From Chengkuizengella axinellae (GTDB taxonomy: Bacteria > Bacillota > Bacilli > Paenibacillales > KCTC-33759): 64,000 nt of DNA. Positions 51,479 to 60,892 of this stretch are shown here, in pieces. Where the stretch lies: positions 729,482-793,481 of the forward strand of contig NZ_JAVAMP010000002.1 in NCBI RefSeq assembly GCF_030730905.1, read 5' to 3'. The position numbers and the translations under genes were made by a program. Position 1 is the first letter of the stretch. Every line of letters begins with the position of its first letter. A model generated the notes under the pieces. The model was not told the DNA's origin. It worked only from the letters and a program-made list of their open reading frames with translations, and did no database searches.

Positions 51479-53341
51479 TTATTTAACGATTTTAATATCC
51501 TCTGGTATGACCCATTGATAGGTAGGATGATTATTAATAGGTATCAAAGTATATTCAACACCTTCCACCATTTTACTTGCCTCATGCTCGGGTACAAAAA
51601 ATTGAAATGCATGCAATTTTTCTCCATTTGTTAAATAATGAGTATAGAAAGCACCAGTTCTCTCTACTAATATATCTTCATATCCATCAGCAGACAGTTT
51701 AAATGTATCTGTCGATTGATCTCTAAATGGCTGAGATTGTGTATGATCTCTGCTGTCGATCCATTCTTCAATATTAACCATAAAATTAAATCCATTTTGA
51801 AGATTGTTATTCATCATATCACGTACATCATTACTTAATAAAGGGTCATTTTTATAAAGAATATAGTTTGCAGTCCCTGTCGTTGTTTCCTCATATTTAT
51901 TAAAACCACCAAAATCGTCAAAGTAGACTAACCAATCTTTTAAAATTTCTTCTTCTGTTGAGCCGAAGAAGAGGATAGCGGTTTCATCTTTTTCGGATTG
52001 AGTGATGGGTACGTTAGCATTAAAGTTGGTAGAGATATATCCTACATAATCATATATCGTTTCATAATTGTATTGTTCGACTAAATACCAAAAGAAAGAT
52101 AAAGTAATTCCATAATTGTTATTACTTGCTTTTTTGATATCATCAAAGGAGTTTAATTCATAATCAAACATCAGCTTTTCATGATTTCCACCTTGTTGTT
52201 TTGCATAGTTTAACACTGCTTCTTTTGTGTTTTTTACAATATCCTTTGAAAGCCCATTAAAGGTGTTCTTCGGATAATCATAAAAGAAGTAAGAACTGTA
52301 TTCTGCAGCCCCCTCTAACAACCAGAAACGATAATCATTTCCCCAATAATTTTTATATATATTTTTACTTTTATTACTGTCTAATTCGGATAACTTATCA
52401 AAGTAATGATATAATTCATGCTGCAAAGAGGTTCTGAAATCATAAGGCATATTAGAGCCATTGATAATCAATTCTAGATATCCGTCATCTCCCCAAGTGC
52501 CTGCAGCTGCTTGATAACTTTGAGGTAGTGGTGTATTAGAATTGTTTGTGTAGAAAAACAAATGAAATGAAGTTGTTGGATCTAGATACGGTTTATATTC
52601 TTTGTGTTTTGCAATGGAAAGTATCATGTCTCCTACTTCACTGTATGCATAACCTTCCCCATATTGTTTAATATAATCGTCAGTAACATATATATGAATG
52701 GGTGAGCCTTCACCTATTGTTAATTCGAAATAATTTATATTTTTGATTGACTTTCCAGAGGCATATTTGCTAGATACATCTCTTTTCCCAATACTTATTA
52801 GTTTCATTTCTTGATCATTTTCATTTAACTCATTTAAAGTATCCGTTCCTTCAGTTTGAAGTTCTGGATTTGGTTGTTGATTTAATACATGGGTTGTTTC
52901 CTCATTTGAATTGTTTTCAATAATTACTGTTTTTGTAGCCTGATCCCAAACGACCTTAGCACCTAACGCTTCACTCACAAATCTTATAGGTACCATTGTG
53001 TTTCCGTTTATAATTGCAGCAGGCTGTTCTAATTCATAAGCACGATCATTAATAGCAGCAATGATAGAACCAATTGGGAGTATTATTTTTATGTTGTTTC
53101 TTGTTGCAGTGATACTTCTTTGCTCACTATCCCATTTCACTTCAGCCTCTAATGATTCAAAAATCCCTCTTAATGGCACCATAGTTGTATTATGAATCAT
53201 AACAGGTGGCTGTTCATAGCTTTGGAGTTCTCCATTGATTATTACTTTAATATCTTCATTATTGGCTAGTATAGATAGGGGAAAACATGAAATAATTAAA
53301 ATTGAAATAAGGAACAAATGAATTAAACTTTTATTCAACAC
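51479..53341 (-). CDS. Secreted gluzincin-like protein with stalk domains
   Basis: The 620-residue product has a signal peptide (about 1-26), a copper-amine-oxidase N-terminal-type stalk domain (about 29-147, with TMVPLRGIFESLEAEVKWD and TMVPIRFVSEALGAKVVWD repeats), then a domain with HELYH (His308, Glu309, His312) and LLEGAAEY (Glu343). These are the zinc ligands of MA-clan metallopeptidases. A C-terminal beta-rich part follows. No specific peptidase family is claimed. It is likely cell-surface or secreted. Confidence 0.75.
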   Translation of the reverse strand: MLNKSLIHLFLISILIISCFPLSILANNEDIKVIINGELQSYEQPPVMIHNTTMVPLRGIFESLEAEVKWDSEQRSITATRNNIKIILPIGSIIAAINDRAYELEQPAAIINGNTMVPIRFVSEALGAKVVWDQATKTVIIENNSNEETTHVLNQQPNPELQTEGTDTLNELNENDQEMKLISIGKRDVSSKYASGKSIKNINYFELTIGEGSPIHIYVTDDYIKQYGEGYAYSEVGDMILSIAKHKEYKPYLDPTTSFHLFFYTNNSNTPLPQSYQAAAGTWGDDGYLELIINGSNMPYDFRTSLQHELYHYFDKLSELDSNKSKNIYKNYWGNDYRFWLLEGAAEYSSYFFYDYPKNTFNGLSKDIVKNTKEAVLNYAKQQGGNHEKLMFDYELNSFDDIKKASNNNYGITLSFFWYLVEQYNYETIYDYVGYISTNFNANVPITQSEKDETAILFFGSTEEEILKDWLVYFDDFGGFNKYEETTTGTANYILYKNDPLLSNDVRDMMNNNLQNGFNFMVNIEEWIDSRDHTQSQPFRDQSTDTFKLSADGYEDILVERTGAFYTHYLTNGEKLHAFQFFVPEHEASKMVEGVEYTLIPINNHPTYQWVIPEDIKIVK

Positions 53342-53505
53342 TGTAATTTAACACCTTCCTCATTATTTAATCATTTAAAAAGTATTCTTTATGAAATGTT
53401 CATTTCCTTTTTTACACTAAAAGTAAATTTTAAATTTTAATCCAACACTATTTATTTTAGGTTGAATAAAATACATCAACTTATAAAATAGAAGGGGGAA
53501 TGTTG

Positions 53506-54072
53506 ATGTATATTAAAAATGTACAAAATCAATTTCGAAGAGCGCAGAATAATCCTTTCCTATATCCCAAACAAGAAGACTATGTACATCAGATAGCTAG
53601 ATCAAATCCATTTATAAACACGCACAAGACCTTTGCAAGAGTTGATGAAACTGTGCAAATTCCTATGGAGGGATTATGGAAGGAAGTATCTACCGCTATA
53701 TATGAGGCCATTATTGGTGAAGCAACAGCTATTGATTTTTATACTAGGTTAGTTCAAGAAGCACCTGATCGAAGGCACAAAGCAGACATTCAGCATGCAC
53801 TTGAGGATGAAAAAAAACATTTAAAGAAATTTACTAATCTATTTACTGCACTTACAGGTCAAAGGCCACAATATTCAATAGAACCTGTTCAGTTCGAAAG
53901 TTATAAAGAAGGGCTTGAAATGGCGTACAGAGATGAATTAGAAGCATATGAAAATTATCGAGATGCATATCTATTTACTCAGAATCAAACCATTAGAGAT
54001 GCTTTTTTGCTAGGTTATACTGACGAAATTGAACATGCATTGAAATTTGGATTTTTGCTTCAAACGTTATAA
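53506..54072 (+). CDS. Ferritin-like domain protein
   Basis: I start at ATG 53506 after GGGGGA. The 188-residue product is a helical bundle with EAIIGEATAIDFYTRL, IQHALEDEKKHLKKF and YRDELEAYENYRDAY, giving spaced Glu and ExxH motifs of the ferritin-like superfamily. It resembles the spore-former 'ferritin-like domain' group of Bacillales. A di-iron site and a redox or iron role are inferred. It is a single-gene unit with its own terminator. Confidence 0.75.
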   Translation: MYIKNVQNQFRRAQNNPFLYPKQEDYVHQIARSNPFINTHKTFARVDETVQIPMEGLWKEVSTAIYEAIIGEATAIDFYTRLVQEAPDRRHKADIQHALEDEKKHLKKFTNLFTALTGQRPQYSIEPVQFESYKEGLEMAYRDELEAYENYRDAYLFTQNQTIRDAFLLGYTDEIEHALKFGFLLQTL

Positions 54073-54097
54073 AGAACTTCATAAATTAATTTCTTCA

Positions 54098-54133
54098 AAC
54101 ACTGAATTAGTCTTAATGATGTAATTCAGTGTT
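54098..54133 (+). terminator. Terminator after the ferritin-like gene
   Basis: AACACTGAATTA (54098-54109) and TAATTCAGTGTT (54122-54133) form a perfect 12-bp stem followed by TTTTTAT. Confidence 0.9.
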
Positions 54134-54253
54134 TTTTTATCTGAATAATAATGAATAAATTTACAAATAGATAGTATGAATTAAGGGGAGATTACTCTAA
54201 AATGATATTAAATGGAAAAATTTCAAAAGATATCACTTTGAGGAGGTATACGT

Positions 54254-55234
54254 TTGTCAAATCAAGCAATCGTTGTTGAAGATTTAGTGAAAACATTCAA
54301 AGGGGATGTAAAGGCGGTTCAAGGCATTTCTTTTGAGGTGGAGGATGGGGAATTTTTTGCATTTTTAGGGCCCAATGGGGCTGGGAAATCCACAACGATA
54401 CAAGTGCTAACAACATTATTGAATCCGACATCTGGGAGTGTCACTGTATCAGGTTTTGATGTGGGAAAAGATCCGATTTCTATTCGTAGAGAAATTGGTG
54501 TAGCTCTACAAGAAACAGGAATAGATCCTTCTTTAACAGGAAGAGAGTTGCTGGAAATGCAGGCCAGATTGTTTGGTTTTTCTAAACATGATGCAAAGAA
54601 CCGAGCACAAGAATTGTTGGATTTAATTCACTTGGCTGAAGATGGAGATCGAAAAGTAGGTAAGTATTCTGGAGGGATGAGAAGAAGGTTGGATTTGTCA
54701 CTTTGTCTCGTTCATCGACCAAAAATATTGTTTTTAGATGAGCCTACAACTGGATTAGACCCATATAACCGTAATGCAATTTGGGATGAAATCCGCACAT
54801 TGAATCGTGAATTCGGAACAACGATCTTTTTAACAACACAATATTTAGAAGAAGCAGATCAATTAGCAGATCGAATATCTATCATTAATAAAGGGAAAAT
54901 CGTTGCTTCAGGATCCTCACAACAGTTGAAAAAAACAGTAGGAATGGATGTTATCGATTTATCCTTTCAACAAAATGAAGATGCTGAAAAGGCCAAGGAA
55001 GTATTATCATCATGGACAAAAGATTATAGATTAACCAATGGAGAACTAACGTTATATGTTGATAACGGGGCGTATTTGCTTCCTGATATGGTAAGAAAAT
55101 TAGACAAAGAAGGAATCCCGCCAATTAGCCTTAACTTAGCACCTCCAACGCTTGATGATGTATTTTTACAGGTAACTGGCGAACATTTAGAAGAAAAAGC
55201 AGTGATTAAGCAGGAAGGAGTGGTTTCACCATGA
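54254..55234 (+). CDS. ABC-2 type exporter ATP-binding protein (DrrA-like)
   Basis: The TTG start follows GAGGAGG. The 326-residue product has the Walker A GPNGAGKST (about 38-46), signature YSGGMRRRLDLSL, Walker B ILFLDEPTTGLDP and H-loop TTQYLEEAD, with the long C-terminal extension seen in the daunorubicin resistance DrrA group. It energises the membrane protein at 55231, whose ATG overlaps its stop. Cargo such as an antibiotic or lipid is not identified. Confidence 0.92.
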   Translation: MSNQAIVVEDLVKTFKGDVKAVQGISFEVEDGEFFAFLGPNGAGKSTTIQVLTTLLNPTSGSVTVSGFDVGKDPISIRREIGVALQETGIDPSLTGRELLEMQARLFGFSKHDAKNRAQELLDLIHLAEDGDRKVGKYSGGMRRRLDLSLCLVHRPKILFLDEPTTGLDPYNRNAIWDEIRTLNREFGTTIFLTTQYLEEADQLADRISIINKGKIVASGSSQQLKKTVGMDVIDLSFQQNEDAEKAKEVLSSWTKDYRLTNGELTLYVDNGAYLLPDMVRKLDKEGIPPISLNLAPPTLDDVFLQVTGEHLEEKAVIKQEGVVSP

Positions 55235-56016
55235 ATCAACGCTCCAATTTTATCATTGACACCTATTTAATGACGAAGCGAAGCACAATCGCTATTTTTC
55301 GAAATCCGTTTATCTTCATTCCTAATATTATGATCAGTTTATTTTTCTTACTCGTATATCAGGCTGGTTTAAGCGGGATTTCTAACATTCCTGCATTTGA
55401 AGGAGCAAGTTATCTTGCGTTTATTTTACCTGTATCTATTGTAAGTGGTGCTATTGGAGGTTCTGGGGGAGCTGGGCAATCTTTAGTACGAGATTTAGAA
55501 AATGGCTATTTTTCCAGATTGCTGCTTACCCCTACATCTAGAGTGGCTATAGTGTTGGGTCCCATAATAGCTGGTATGATTCAGCTGTTTATCCAAACTG
55601 TTTTAATATTACTAGTAGGATTATGGATGGGATTGGACATTGCTGCTGGTTTTGGAGGAGCAGTTGTTGTAATTTTATTAGCAGCGGGGTTCGGTTTGGC
55701 TTTTGCAGGATATTCTGTAGGTTTTGCATTGCGGACCAAAGATGCTCAAGCATCTCAAGCTGGAACCTTTGTGTTTTTTCCATTAGTGTTTTTAAGTACA
55801 ACATTTGTACCATATGAGCTTATAGAAGCGGATTGGTTGAAGTTTGTATCAAAAATAAACCCAACAACATACGTCTTCGATGGAATGCGTTCTGTTTTAA
55901 TAAATGGATGGGAAGCGCAACCATTGATATATGCAGCAATAGTGATCATCATTATTTGTTCAATTACAATTACTTTTGCCTCTTTAAGTGCTAAAAGAGC
56001 TGTTAATCGTGACTAA
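55231..56016 (+). CDS. ABC-2 type exporter membrane protein (DrrB-like)
   Basis: The 261-residue product has six membrane segments and the ABC-2 permease features ENGYFSRLLLTPTSR after the first helices and a hydrophobic PTTYVFDGMRSVLI near the end. Its ATG overlaps the TGA of the ATPase gene (ATGA), so the two are co-translated as one exporter. The pair resembles daunorubicin-type drug exporters, but the substrate is unknown. Confidence 0.9.
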   Translation: MNQRSNFIIDTYLMTKRSTIAIFRNPFIFIPNIMISLFFLLVYQAGLSGISNIPAFEGASYLAFILPVSIVSGAIGGSGGAGQSLVRDLENGYFSRLLLTPTSRVAIVLGPIIAGMIQLFIQTVLILLVGLWMGLDIAAGFGGAVVVILLAAGFGLAFAGYSVGFALRTKDAQASQAGTFVFFPLVFLSTTFVPYELIEADWLKFVSKINPTTYVFDGMRSVLINGWEAQPLIYAAIVIIIICSITITFASLSAKRAVNRD

Positions 56017-56137
56017 GAAAATATGATTCAAGGTTGTGACCTGATTTTAACTTGAAAGTGAATATGTTATGATAAGTTTGGTGTTGTTCATAACATGAAT
56101 TCTATTATTAAAATTAATTTTTAAATGAGGTGCAATC

Positions 56138-56479
56138 ATGATAAATTGGAAAGAAATCAGTACGATCGAAGAATGGAAAAGTCATCTTAAAGGTTCAAGA
56201 GAGAATCCATTTGTCATCTTAAAGCATAGTACAACGTGCCCAGTTAGTTCCAATGGATTAAATGAGTTCGAAAAATACATAAAAACTGAACCCAATCAAG
56301 AGGTCGAATATTTAATGGTGAAGGTCATAGAATCAAGACCTGTGTCCAATCAAATTGCAGAAGATTTAAATGTAAAACATGAATCGCCACAAGTGATTTA
56401 CGTGAAAAATAAAGAACCTTATTGGAATGCTTCGCACTGGTCCATTACACAAGAACATATGAAGGCTGTACTAGATTAA
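56138..56479 (+). CDS. ytxJ: YtxJ-type bacillithiol system redox protein
   Basis: The 113-residue thioredoxin-fold protein has the monothiol active site HSTTCPVS, then VKVIESRPVSNQIAEDLNVKHESPQVIYVKNKEP and the HWSIT end typical of YtxJ. Such proteins are linked to the bacillithiol redox system. That fits a Bacillales host. A possible ribosome binding site GAGGTG precedes the ATG. It appears to be transcribed alone. Confidence 0.88.
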   Translation: MINWKEISTIEEWKSHLKGSRENPFVILKHSTTCPVSSNGLNEFEKYIKTEPNQEVEYLMVKVIESRPVSNQIAEDLNVKHESPQVIYVKNKEPYWNASHWSITQEHMKAVLD

Positions 56480-56597
56480 CAAATAAGCAATACAATTTTG
56501 ACATTAGTCCTTACTTGATCAGGTCAAAATGCATCAAATCATCCTGATTTGAGAGGAGAATAGGATTATCTTAAAATATTACGAGTTCTAGATTAAT

Positions 56598-56681
56598 ATA
56601 GAGGAAAATAATAGTCTTATTTCTATAAAATTTTCTTATTTTCAAGAAATTCATATGAATAAGGGACATATTTTCCTCTAT
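56598..56681. repeat. Imperfect palindrome with 13-bp arms
   Basis: ATAGAGGAAAATA (56598-56610) and TATTTTCCTCTAT (56669-56681) are exact inverted copies, and an inner GTCTTATT/AATAAGGGAC adds partial pairing. On the plus strand TTTTG follows. It may act as a terminator for ytxJ or be a small repeat element. Confidence 0.4.
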
Positions 56682-56742
56682 TTTTGTATTTTGAAATGAT
56701 TACAATGAAATAAGGGGATTTTGTAAAAAATCGATGAATTCA

Positions 56743-57465
56743 CTAGCCACCGTTTAAAATTCTCATCCGATAACTATTCATAGCTGTATCACCAAGCTCT
56801 TGAATGAGTTTAAAATTAGCCCAAGCCCCAACTACTGCACCTATGCCTGGCAGCATTTGCAGCATTTTTCGAAAGTCCAACGAATCGCGATATTCCTGTT
56901 GAAATTTTTCCCAATCAATATTGTTAGGGTCATTTAAGGTTTTGGCAGTGGATTCCCAGTTACGTAAGTTGTTTAAAATTTTCAGGCGATGGTTATAACC
57001 AGAGAATGCCAACTGGAAAATATTTAAAATATACAATCTCTCATGAAAATATTTCGTGTTATATCCATATATATGAGCGAGTTCAAACAATAGCTTCATT
57101 TTAATCGATAGTAGCGCAGGGAAATCAACAAGCCCTAATAAGATTCCGCCAGCACCAGTTCCAGCTCCTTCAACTGCACCGATTTTTTTATATTTTTCAA
57201 TCCATTCCTTAGCTTTTTGATCCTTGATTAGTAAAGGCACTTCAGATACTTGTACTTTTCCTTTAGGAGTGATATCAACACCAAAAATAATGGATTGAGT
57301 CATTCCCTTAATTGAAGCTGTAATCGTGTCATGAACTTTTTTAGGGATTTTTTCATTGATTTTTTTAGATAAACCTCTTGAACTTCTTTCTAATATTCCA
57401 GGGTTCTTTTGAAGTTGAAATATCCATTCTTGAATCTCAACCTTTATTCGATCTTCATAATTCAT
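56743..57465 (-). CDS. EcsC family protein
   Basis: The 240-residue product fits the EcsC-like family of Bacillales. It has the LEAGTGAGGIL-like VEGAGTGAGGILLGLVDFPALLSIKMKLLFELAHIYGYN stretch, a glycine-rich loop followed by membrane-associating helices, and RKMLQMLPGIGAVVGAWANFKLI near the C-terminus. It is not next to ecsAB here. The EcsC function is poorly known. A GGTAGG site precedes its start. Confidence 0.75.
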   Translation of the reverse strand: MNYEDRIKVEIQEWIFQLQKNPGILERSSRGLSKKINEKIPKKVHDTITASIKGMTQSIIFGVDITPKGKVQVSEVPLLIKDQKAKEWIEKYKKIGAVEGAGTGAGGILLGLVDFPALLSIKMKLLFELAHIYGYNTKYFHERLYILNIFQLAFSGYNHRLKILNNLRNWESTAKTLNDPNNIDWEKFQQEYRDSLDFRKMLQMLPGIGAVVGAWANFKLIQELGDTAMNSYRMRILNGG

Positions 57466-57892
57466 TTAAGCATTAACCTACCTTATGATATAAGTAAATT
57501 CAATTCGGAGATATTGATCCTCTAATTACGATGTTATTGTACCATTATTTTCTAAAATAATAAAAAACATAGAATTGAGCTTTCTTTGATTAAGAGGCTA
57601 GGTGATTCAGCTATAACCATTTTTCAACAGACATGATTAGATAAAATATACCATCAGTATGACATACTCTTTGTATTCACTAAGTTGATTTAGACTTTTT
57701 AAACCGATTAAGGTTACTATCATTATAAAAAAATAAAATTACTAATCTCTTAAAAATGTAATAATTTTATATTATGTGAGATGTATAATCATGCGAATAT
57801 ATGGGTGAATATTATAGTTGACAGTTCGGTTTTTTTAAGTCATATTTCAATATAGATAATGTAATTTAAATAAGGTGAGAAGTGGTGATTGT
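57466..57892. other. Divergent intergenic region
   Basis: A 427-base AT-rich gap between the divergent EcsC and M42 genes. TTGACA at 57818-57823 with CATATT 17 bases on may be the M42 promoter. I see no further gene or clear structured RNA. Confidence 0.4.
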
Positions 57893-58930
57893 ATGTATAA
57901 AACAAAGCTAAATCAAAAATATGTTGAAGAAACATTAATGAAGTTATTATCGACTCCTAGTCCGAGTGGATTTTGTCATGATATTATGAGAGAAGTAGAG
58001 AAAGAAGTGCTTAAACTTGGATTTTCATTTGAAAAAACAAATAAAGGTAATGGTTTAATCACCATTCAAGGTGCTTCAGAACAAGCAATTGGTTTATCTG
58101 CCCATGTTGATACTTTAGGAGCAATGGTTCGTTCAATCACGGGGAAAGGGACTCTAAAACTTACACTTGTAGGTGGATACATGTTGAATGCTATTGAAGG
58201 TGAATACTGTAAAATCCACACTCGAGACGGTCGCATTTATGAAGGAACGATTCTAACTATTCATCCTTCCGTACATGTTTACAAAGATGCAAGAGATATG
58301 AAACGTGATGAACAAAATATGGAAGTGCGAATTGATGAGATTGTACATTCAAAATCAGATGTAGAAGAGTTGGGTATAAGTGTTGGTGATTTTATCTCTT
58401 TTGATGCAAGACCTAAATTGTTTGAAAATGGATTCGTAAAATCCAGACATTTGGATGATAAGGCTAGTGTAGCTGCTTTGTTTGGATTAATGGAGTTAAT
58501 AAGTAGAGAAAATCTTAAACCGTCAAAAACTATAAAAATCTTCATTACTACATATGAGGAAGTAGGACATGGAGCAGCATATATCCCAGAAAATATAGAT
58601 GAATTTATTGCCATTGATATGGGTGCTATTGGCGATGATTTATCTTGCTCAGAATTAGATGTATCCATTTGTGCCAAAGATTCCTCTGGCCCATATGACT
58701 ATGATATGACCAGTAGGTTAATAGAGTTGGCAAAGGAAGAGGAAATAGATTTTGTAGTAGATATTTACCCTCAATATGGTTCTGATGCCTCAGCTGCTTT
58801 AAGGGGTGGGAATGATATTCGAGCAGCATTAATTGGTCCTGGTGTTCATGCTTCACATACGATGGAGCGCACTCATATGAAGGCAGTCATTAATACAGGA
58901 GCATTAATTGCATCCTATATTTTCAAATAA
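57893..58930 (+). CDS. M42 family metallopeptidase
   Basis: I start at ATG 57893, which has GGTGAT ahead. The 345-residue product has the co-catalytic metal motifs of M42 aminopeptidases: SAHVDTLGAMV, SRHLDDKASVAALFGL, TYEEVGHGAA, AIDMGAIGDD and the final GVHASHTMERTHMKA. It would be a cytoplasmic aminopeptidase or deblocking enzyme, often a large self-assembling shell. The substrate preference is not visible. Single-gene unit. Confidence 0.9.
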   Translation: MYKTKLNQKYVEETLMKLLSTPSPSGFCHDIMREVEKEVLKLGFSFEKTNKGNGLITIQGASEQAIGLSAHVDTLGAMVRSITGKGTLKLTLVGGYMLNAIEGEYCKIHTRDGRIYEGTILTIHPSVHVYKDARDMKRDEQNMEVRIDEIVHSKSDVEELGISVGDFISFDARPKLFENGFVKSRHLDDKASVAALFGLMELISRENLKPSKTIKIFITTYEEVGHGAAYIPENIDEFIAIDMGAIGDDLSCSELDVSICAKDSSGPYDYDMTSRLIELAKEEEIDFVVDIYPQYGSDASAALRGGNDIRAALIGPGVHASHTMERTHMKAVINTGALIASYIFK

Positions 58931-59061
58931 TTAAAATTATAAGCAATACTCATATCTATCTATCATAATTTTTAAAAAAATAAAATGAAACTTTTTTATT
59001 TAACTTTCGTTTAACTATTATGACTGATTTATTAGATATTATTTAAGGGAGAGGATTAACT

Positions 59062-60618
59062 GTGAAAAGAAATAAGGTCTTTTCATCTTCAATAGCATTT
59101 ATTTTGCTAATGAGCATTGTGCTAGCTGGTTGCCAATCTGTTGGAGGAGTAGACATAAACAAAGCACTCTTATCTCAATATGAACTAACTACATATGAAA
59201 GTGATGCAGAATATTCTATCGAATTTATTGTAGATGAAGAAGTAGAGCAAACGAAAGAAGAAAAAGATTTACTAAAGTATTTACAGAATGCCACAATTAC
59301 TATGGATGAGATCAAATCAGAAGACTTATATACTCAATCTATGAAAGGTGCATTACAATTACCTTTTATAGATAAAATTCCTTTTGAGATGATGGTGAGT
59401 CAACAAGACGTTACCATTTTAGTAGAAGGATTAAACAAACCCATTAATATAAACTCATACATGGACCAAGATATGCCTGAAGATTTAGATATCAATTTAG
59501 AAGAATTTGAGCAAGCAGGTATCGATCTTGTTAAGTTAATTAGTAAGTTTATCATTGAAAATACACCTAATCCATCAACGATTGAAGTTGAGTCTGTTGA
59601 AGAAAAAGTGAATGGAAAGAAAATGGAATTAAATCAAATCCATGTGAAAATTGATGGTAGTGAACTAATTCCTTTATTTGTTGAAGCAGTTCAAAATATG
59701 TTTGAAGATGAAGAAGAATTAAAACAATTTATAAGTGACTTATATGATATATATGTGCCACTTATTATTGCATCCATGCCTGAAGAAGTTTTAGAGGATC
59801 CATCATCACAAATGATTCTATCTTATCTAGAGAATAAAGACTTATCAGTGGAATATGCTTTCACATTTTTAATGACAAATGTAAAACCATATATAGCTGA
59901 CTTAGAAGTGATGTTAGAAGAATTTATCAATGATCCAGTTATGAATGAGATCTTTAGTGAAAACAATTATTTAGTAACTGATATATACGTAGATGAAGAT
60001 TTAAATATCCGTAAACAAACAATGGAATTAGTGATCCAACCTGATATGGAGGATATGGGAGCTATACAAGGATTCAAATTATATGGTGAATCCGATGTTT
60101 GGAACATTGATGGAAATGTCAAAGCAGCAACTATTGATACAACTGAAGTTATCGACTTAACTGATGTAGATAATGTTTCCCCTGCTATTTTCTTTAAGGA
60201 AATGGATAGAGAATCTACTTTGTATGAATTATTAGATCACTTTGAGTTAACTACTAATCGTTTTTATGTGTATCCTCATGAAGATATTGAATATGTATCT
60301 TACTATGATTTTCCAATTATGGTTGATGGAGTGACTTACGCTTCTGAAGGTTATTTATTAAGTGAGTTAGATGTTACGACAGAATGGGTAGCAGAGAATC
60401 AAATTTCAATCGTTGACATTATGACTGAAAAAGAAATCTTAATTACTTTGGATAGTAATGAAGCAATAGTTGATGGTGAAACAGTTCAAATGAGTAACAC
60501 TCCGGTTGTTATTGAAGGAGAAGCTCACTTCCCATTGCGATTTGTTGTGAAGAATTTAGATGCACTTATTTATTTTGATGAAGAGATGAAACGTATTGTT
60601 ATTACAAAAGAATATTAA
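59062..60618 (+). CDS. Lipoprotein with C-terminal stalk domain
   Basis: The 518-residue product has a lipoprotein signal with LAGC (Cys24), a long acidic domain of unknown fold, and at its end a copper-amine-oxidase N-terminal-like stalk repeat (NEAIVDGETVQM followed by VIEGEAHFPLRFVVKNLDAL). The same stalk type occurs in the gene at 51479. An extracellular lipid-anchored role is inferred. GGGAGAGG precedes the GTG start. A strong terminator follows. Confidence 0.75.
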   Translation: MKRNKVFSSSIAFILLMSIVLAGCQSVGGVDINKALLSQYELTTYESDAEYSIEFIVDEEVEQTKEEKDLLKYLQNATITMDEIKSEDLYTQSMKGALQLPFIDKIPFEMMVSQQDVTILVEGLNKPININSYMDQDMPEDLDINLEEFEQAGIDLVKLISKFIIENTPNPSTIEVESVEEKVNGKKMELNQIHVKIDGSELIPLFVEAVQNMFEDEEELKQFISDLYDIYVPLIIASMPEEVLEDPSSQMILSYLENKDLSVEYAFTFLMTNVKPYIADLEVMLEEFINDPVMNEIFSENNYLVTDIYVDEDLNIRKQTMELVIQPDMEDMGAIQGFKLYGESDVWNIDGNVKAATIDTTEVIDLTDVDNVSPAIFFKEMDRESTLYELLDHFELTTNRFYVYPHEDIEYVSYYDFPIMVDGVTYASEGYLLSELDVTTEWVAENQISIVDIMTEKEILITLDSNEAIVDGETVQMSNTPVVIEGEAHFPLRFVVKNLDALIYFDEEMKRIVITKEY

Positions 60619-60638
60619 AAGAATTAGAGTTTAATTAT

Positions 60639-60670
60639 AAATGGGAATTGGCTAATGCCAGTTCCCATTT
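60639..60670 (+). terminator. Terminator after the lipoprotein gene
   Basis: AAATGGGAA-T-TGGC (60639-60652), loop TAAT, GCCA-G-TTCCCATTT (60657-60670) form a 14-bp stem with one G.T pair, followed by ATTTTTTC. Confidence 0.9.
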
Positions 60671-60706
60671 ATTTTTTCTCAAAATATAAACAATGTAGTG
60701 TCTCAG

Positions 60707-60729
60707 AGCTGTCCTTTTAAAGGGCAGCT
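60707..60729 (+). terminator. Second hairpin with T run
   Basis: AGCTGTCCTT (60707-60716) pairs with AAGGGCAGCT (60720-60729), one G.T pair, followed by ATTTTTTT. It lies 37 bases after the first terminator and has no obvious gene of its own. Confidence 0.6.
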
Positions 60730-60892
60730 ATTTTTTTAATTTTTTACTGCATACAATTTATATTTGAAGTATATGCAAGGATTAATTGAGATAACGAAGA
60801 AGTTATATTAGTAGTTGCAAGACAGTTAAAGTAAGGTTTAGAGGAACTAAAAAGAGAATGAACAAATTAATAAATGATAAGGAATGGTAGAA

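Noticed and set aside
60700..60730. Insertion sequence end
   Set aside because: The GTGTCTCAGAGCTGTCC sequence recalled some IS termini, but no transposase or second end is nearby, and the hairpin with T run is explained as a terminator.
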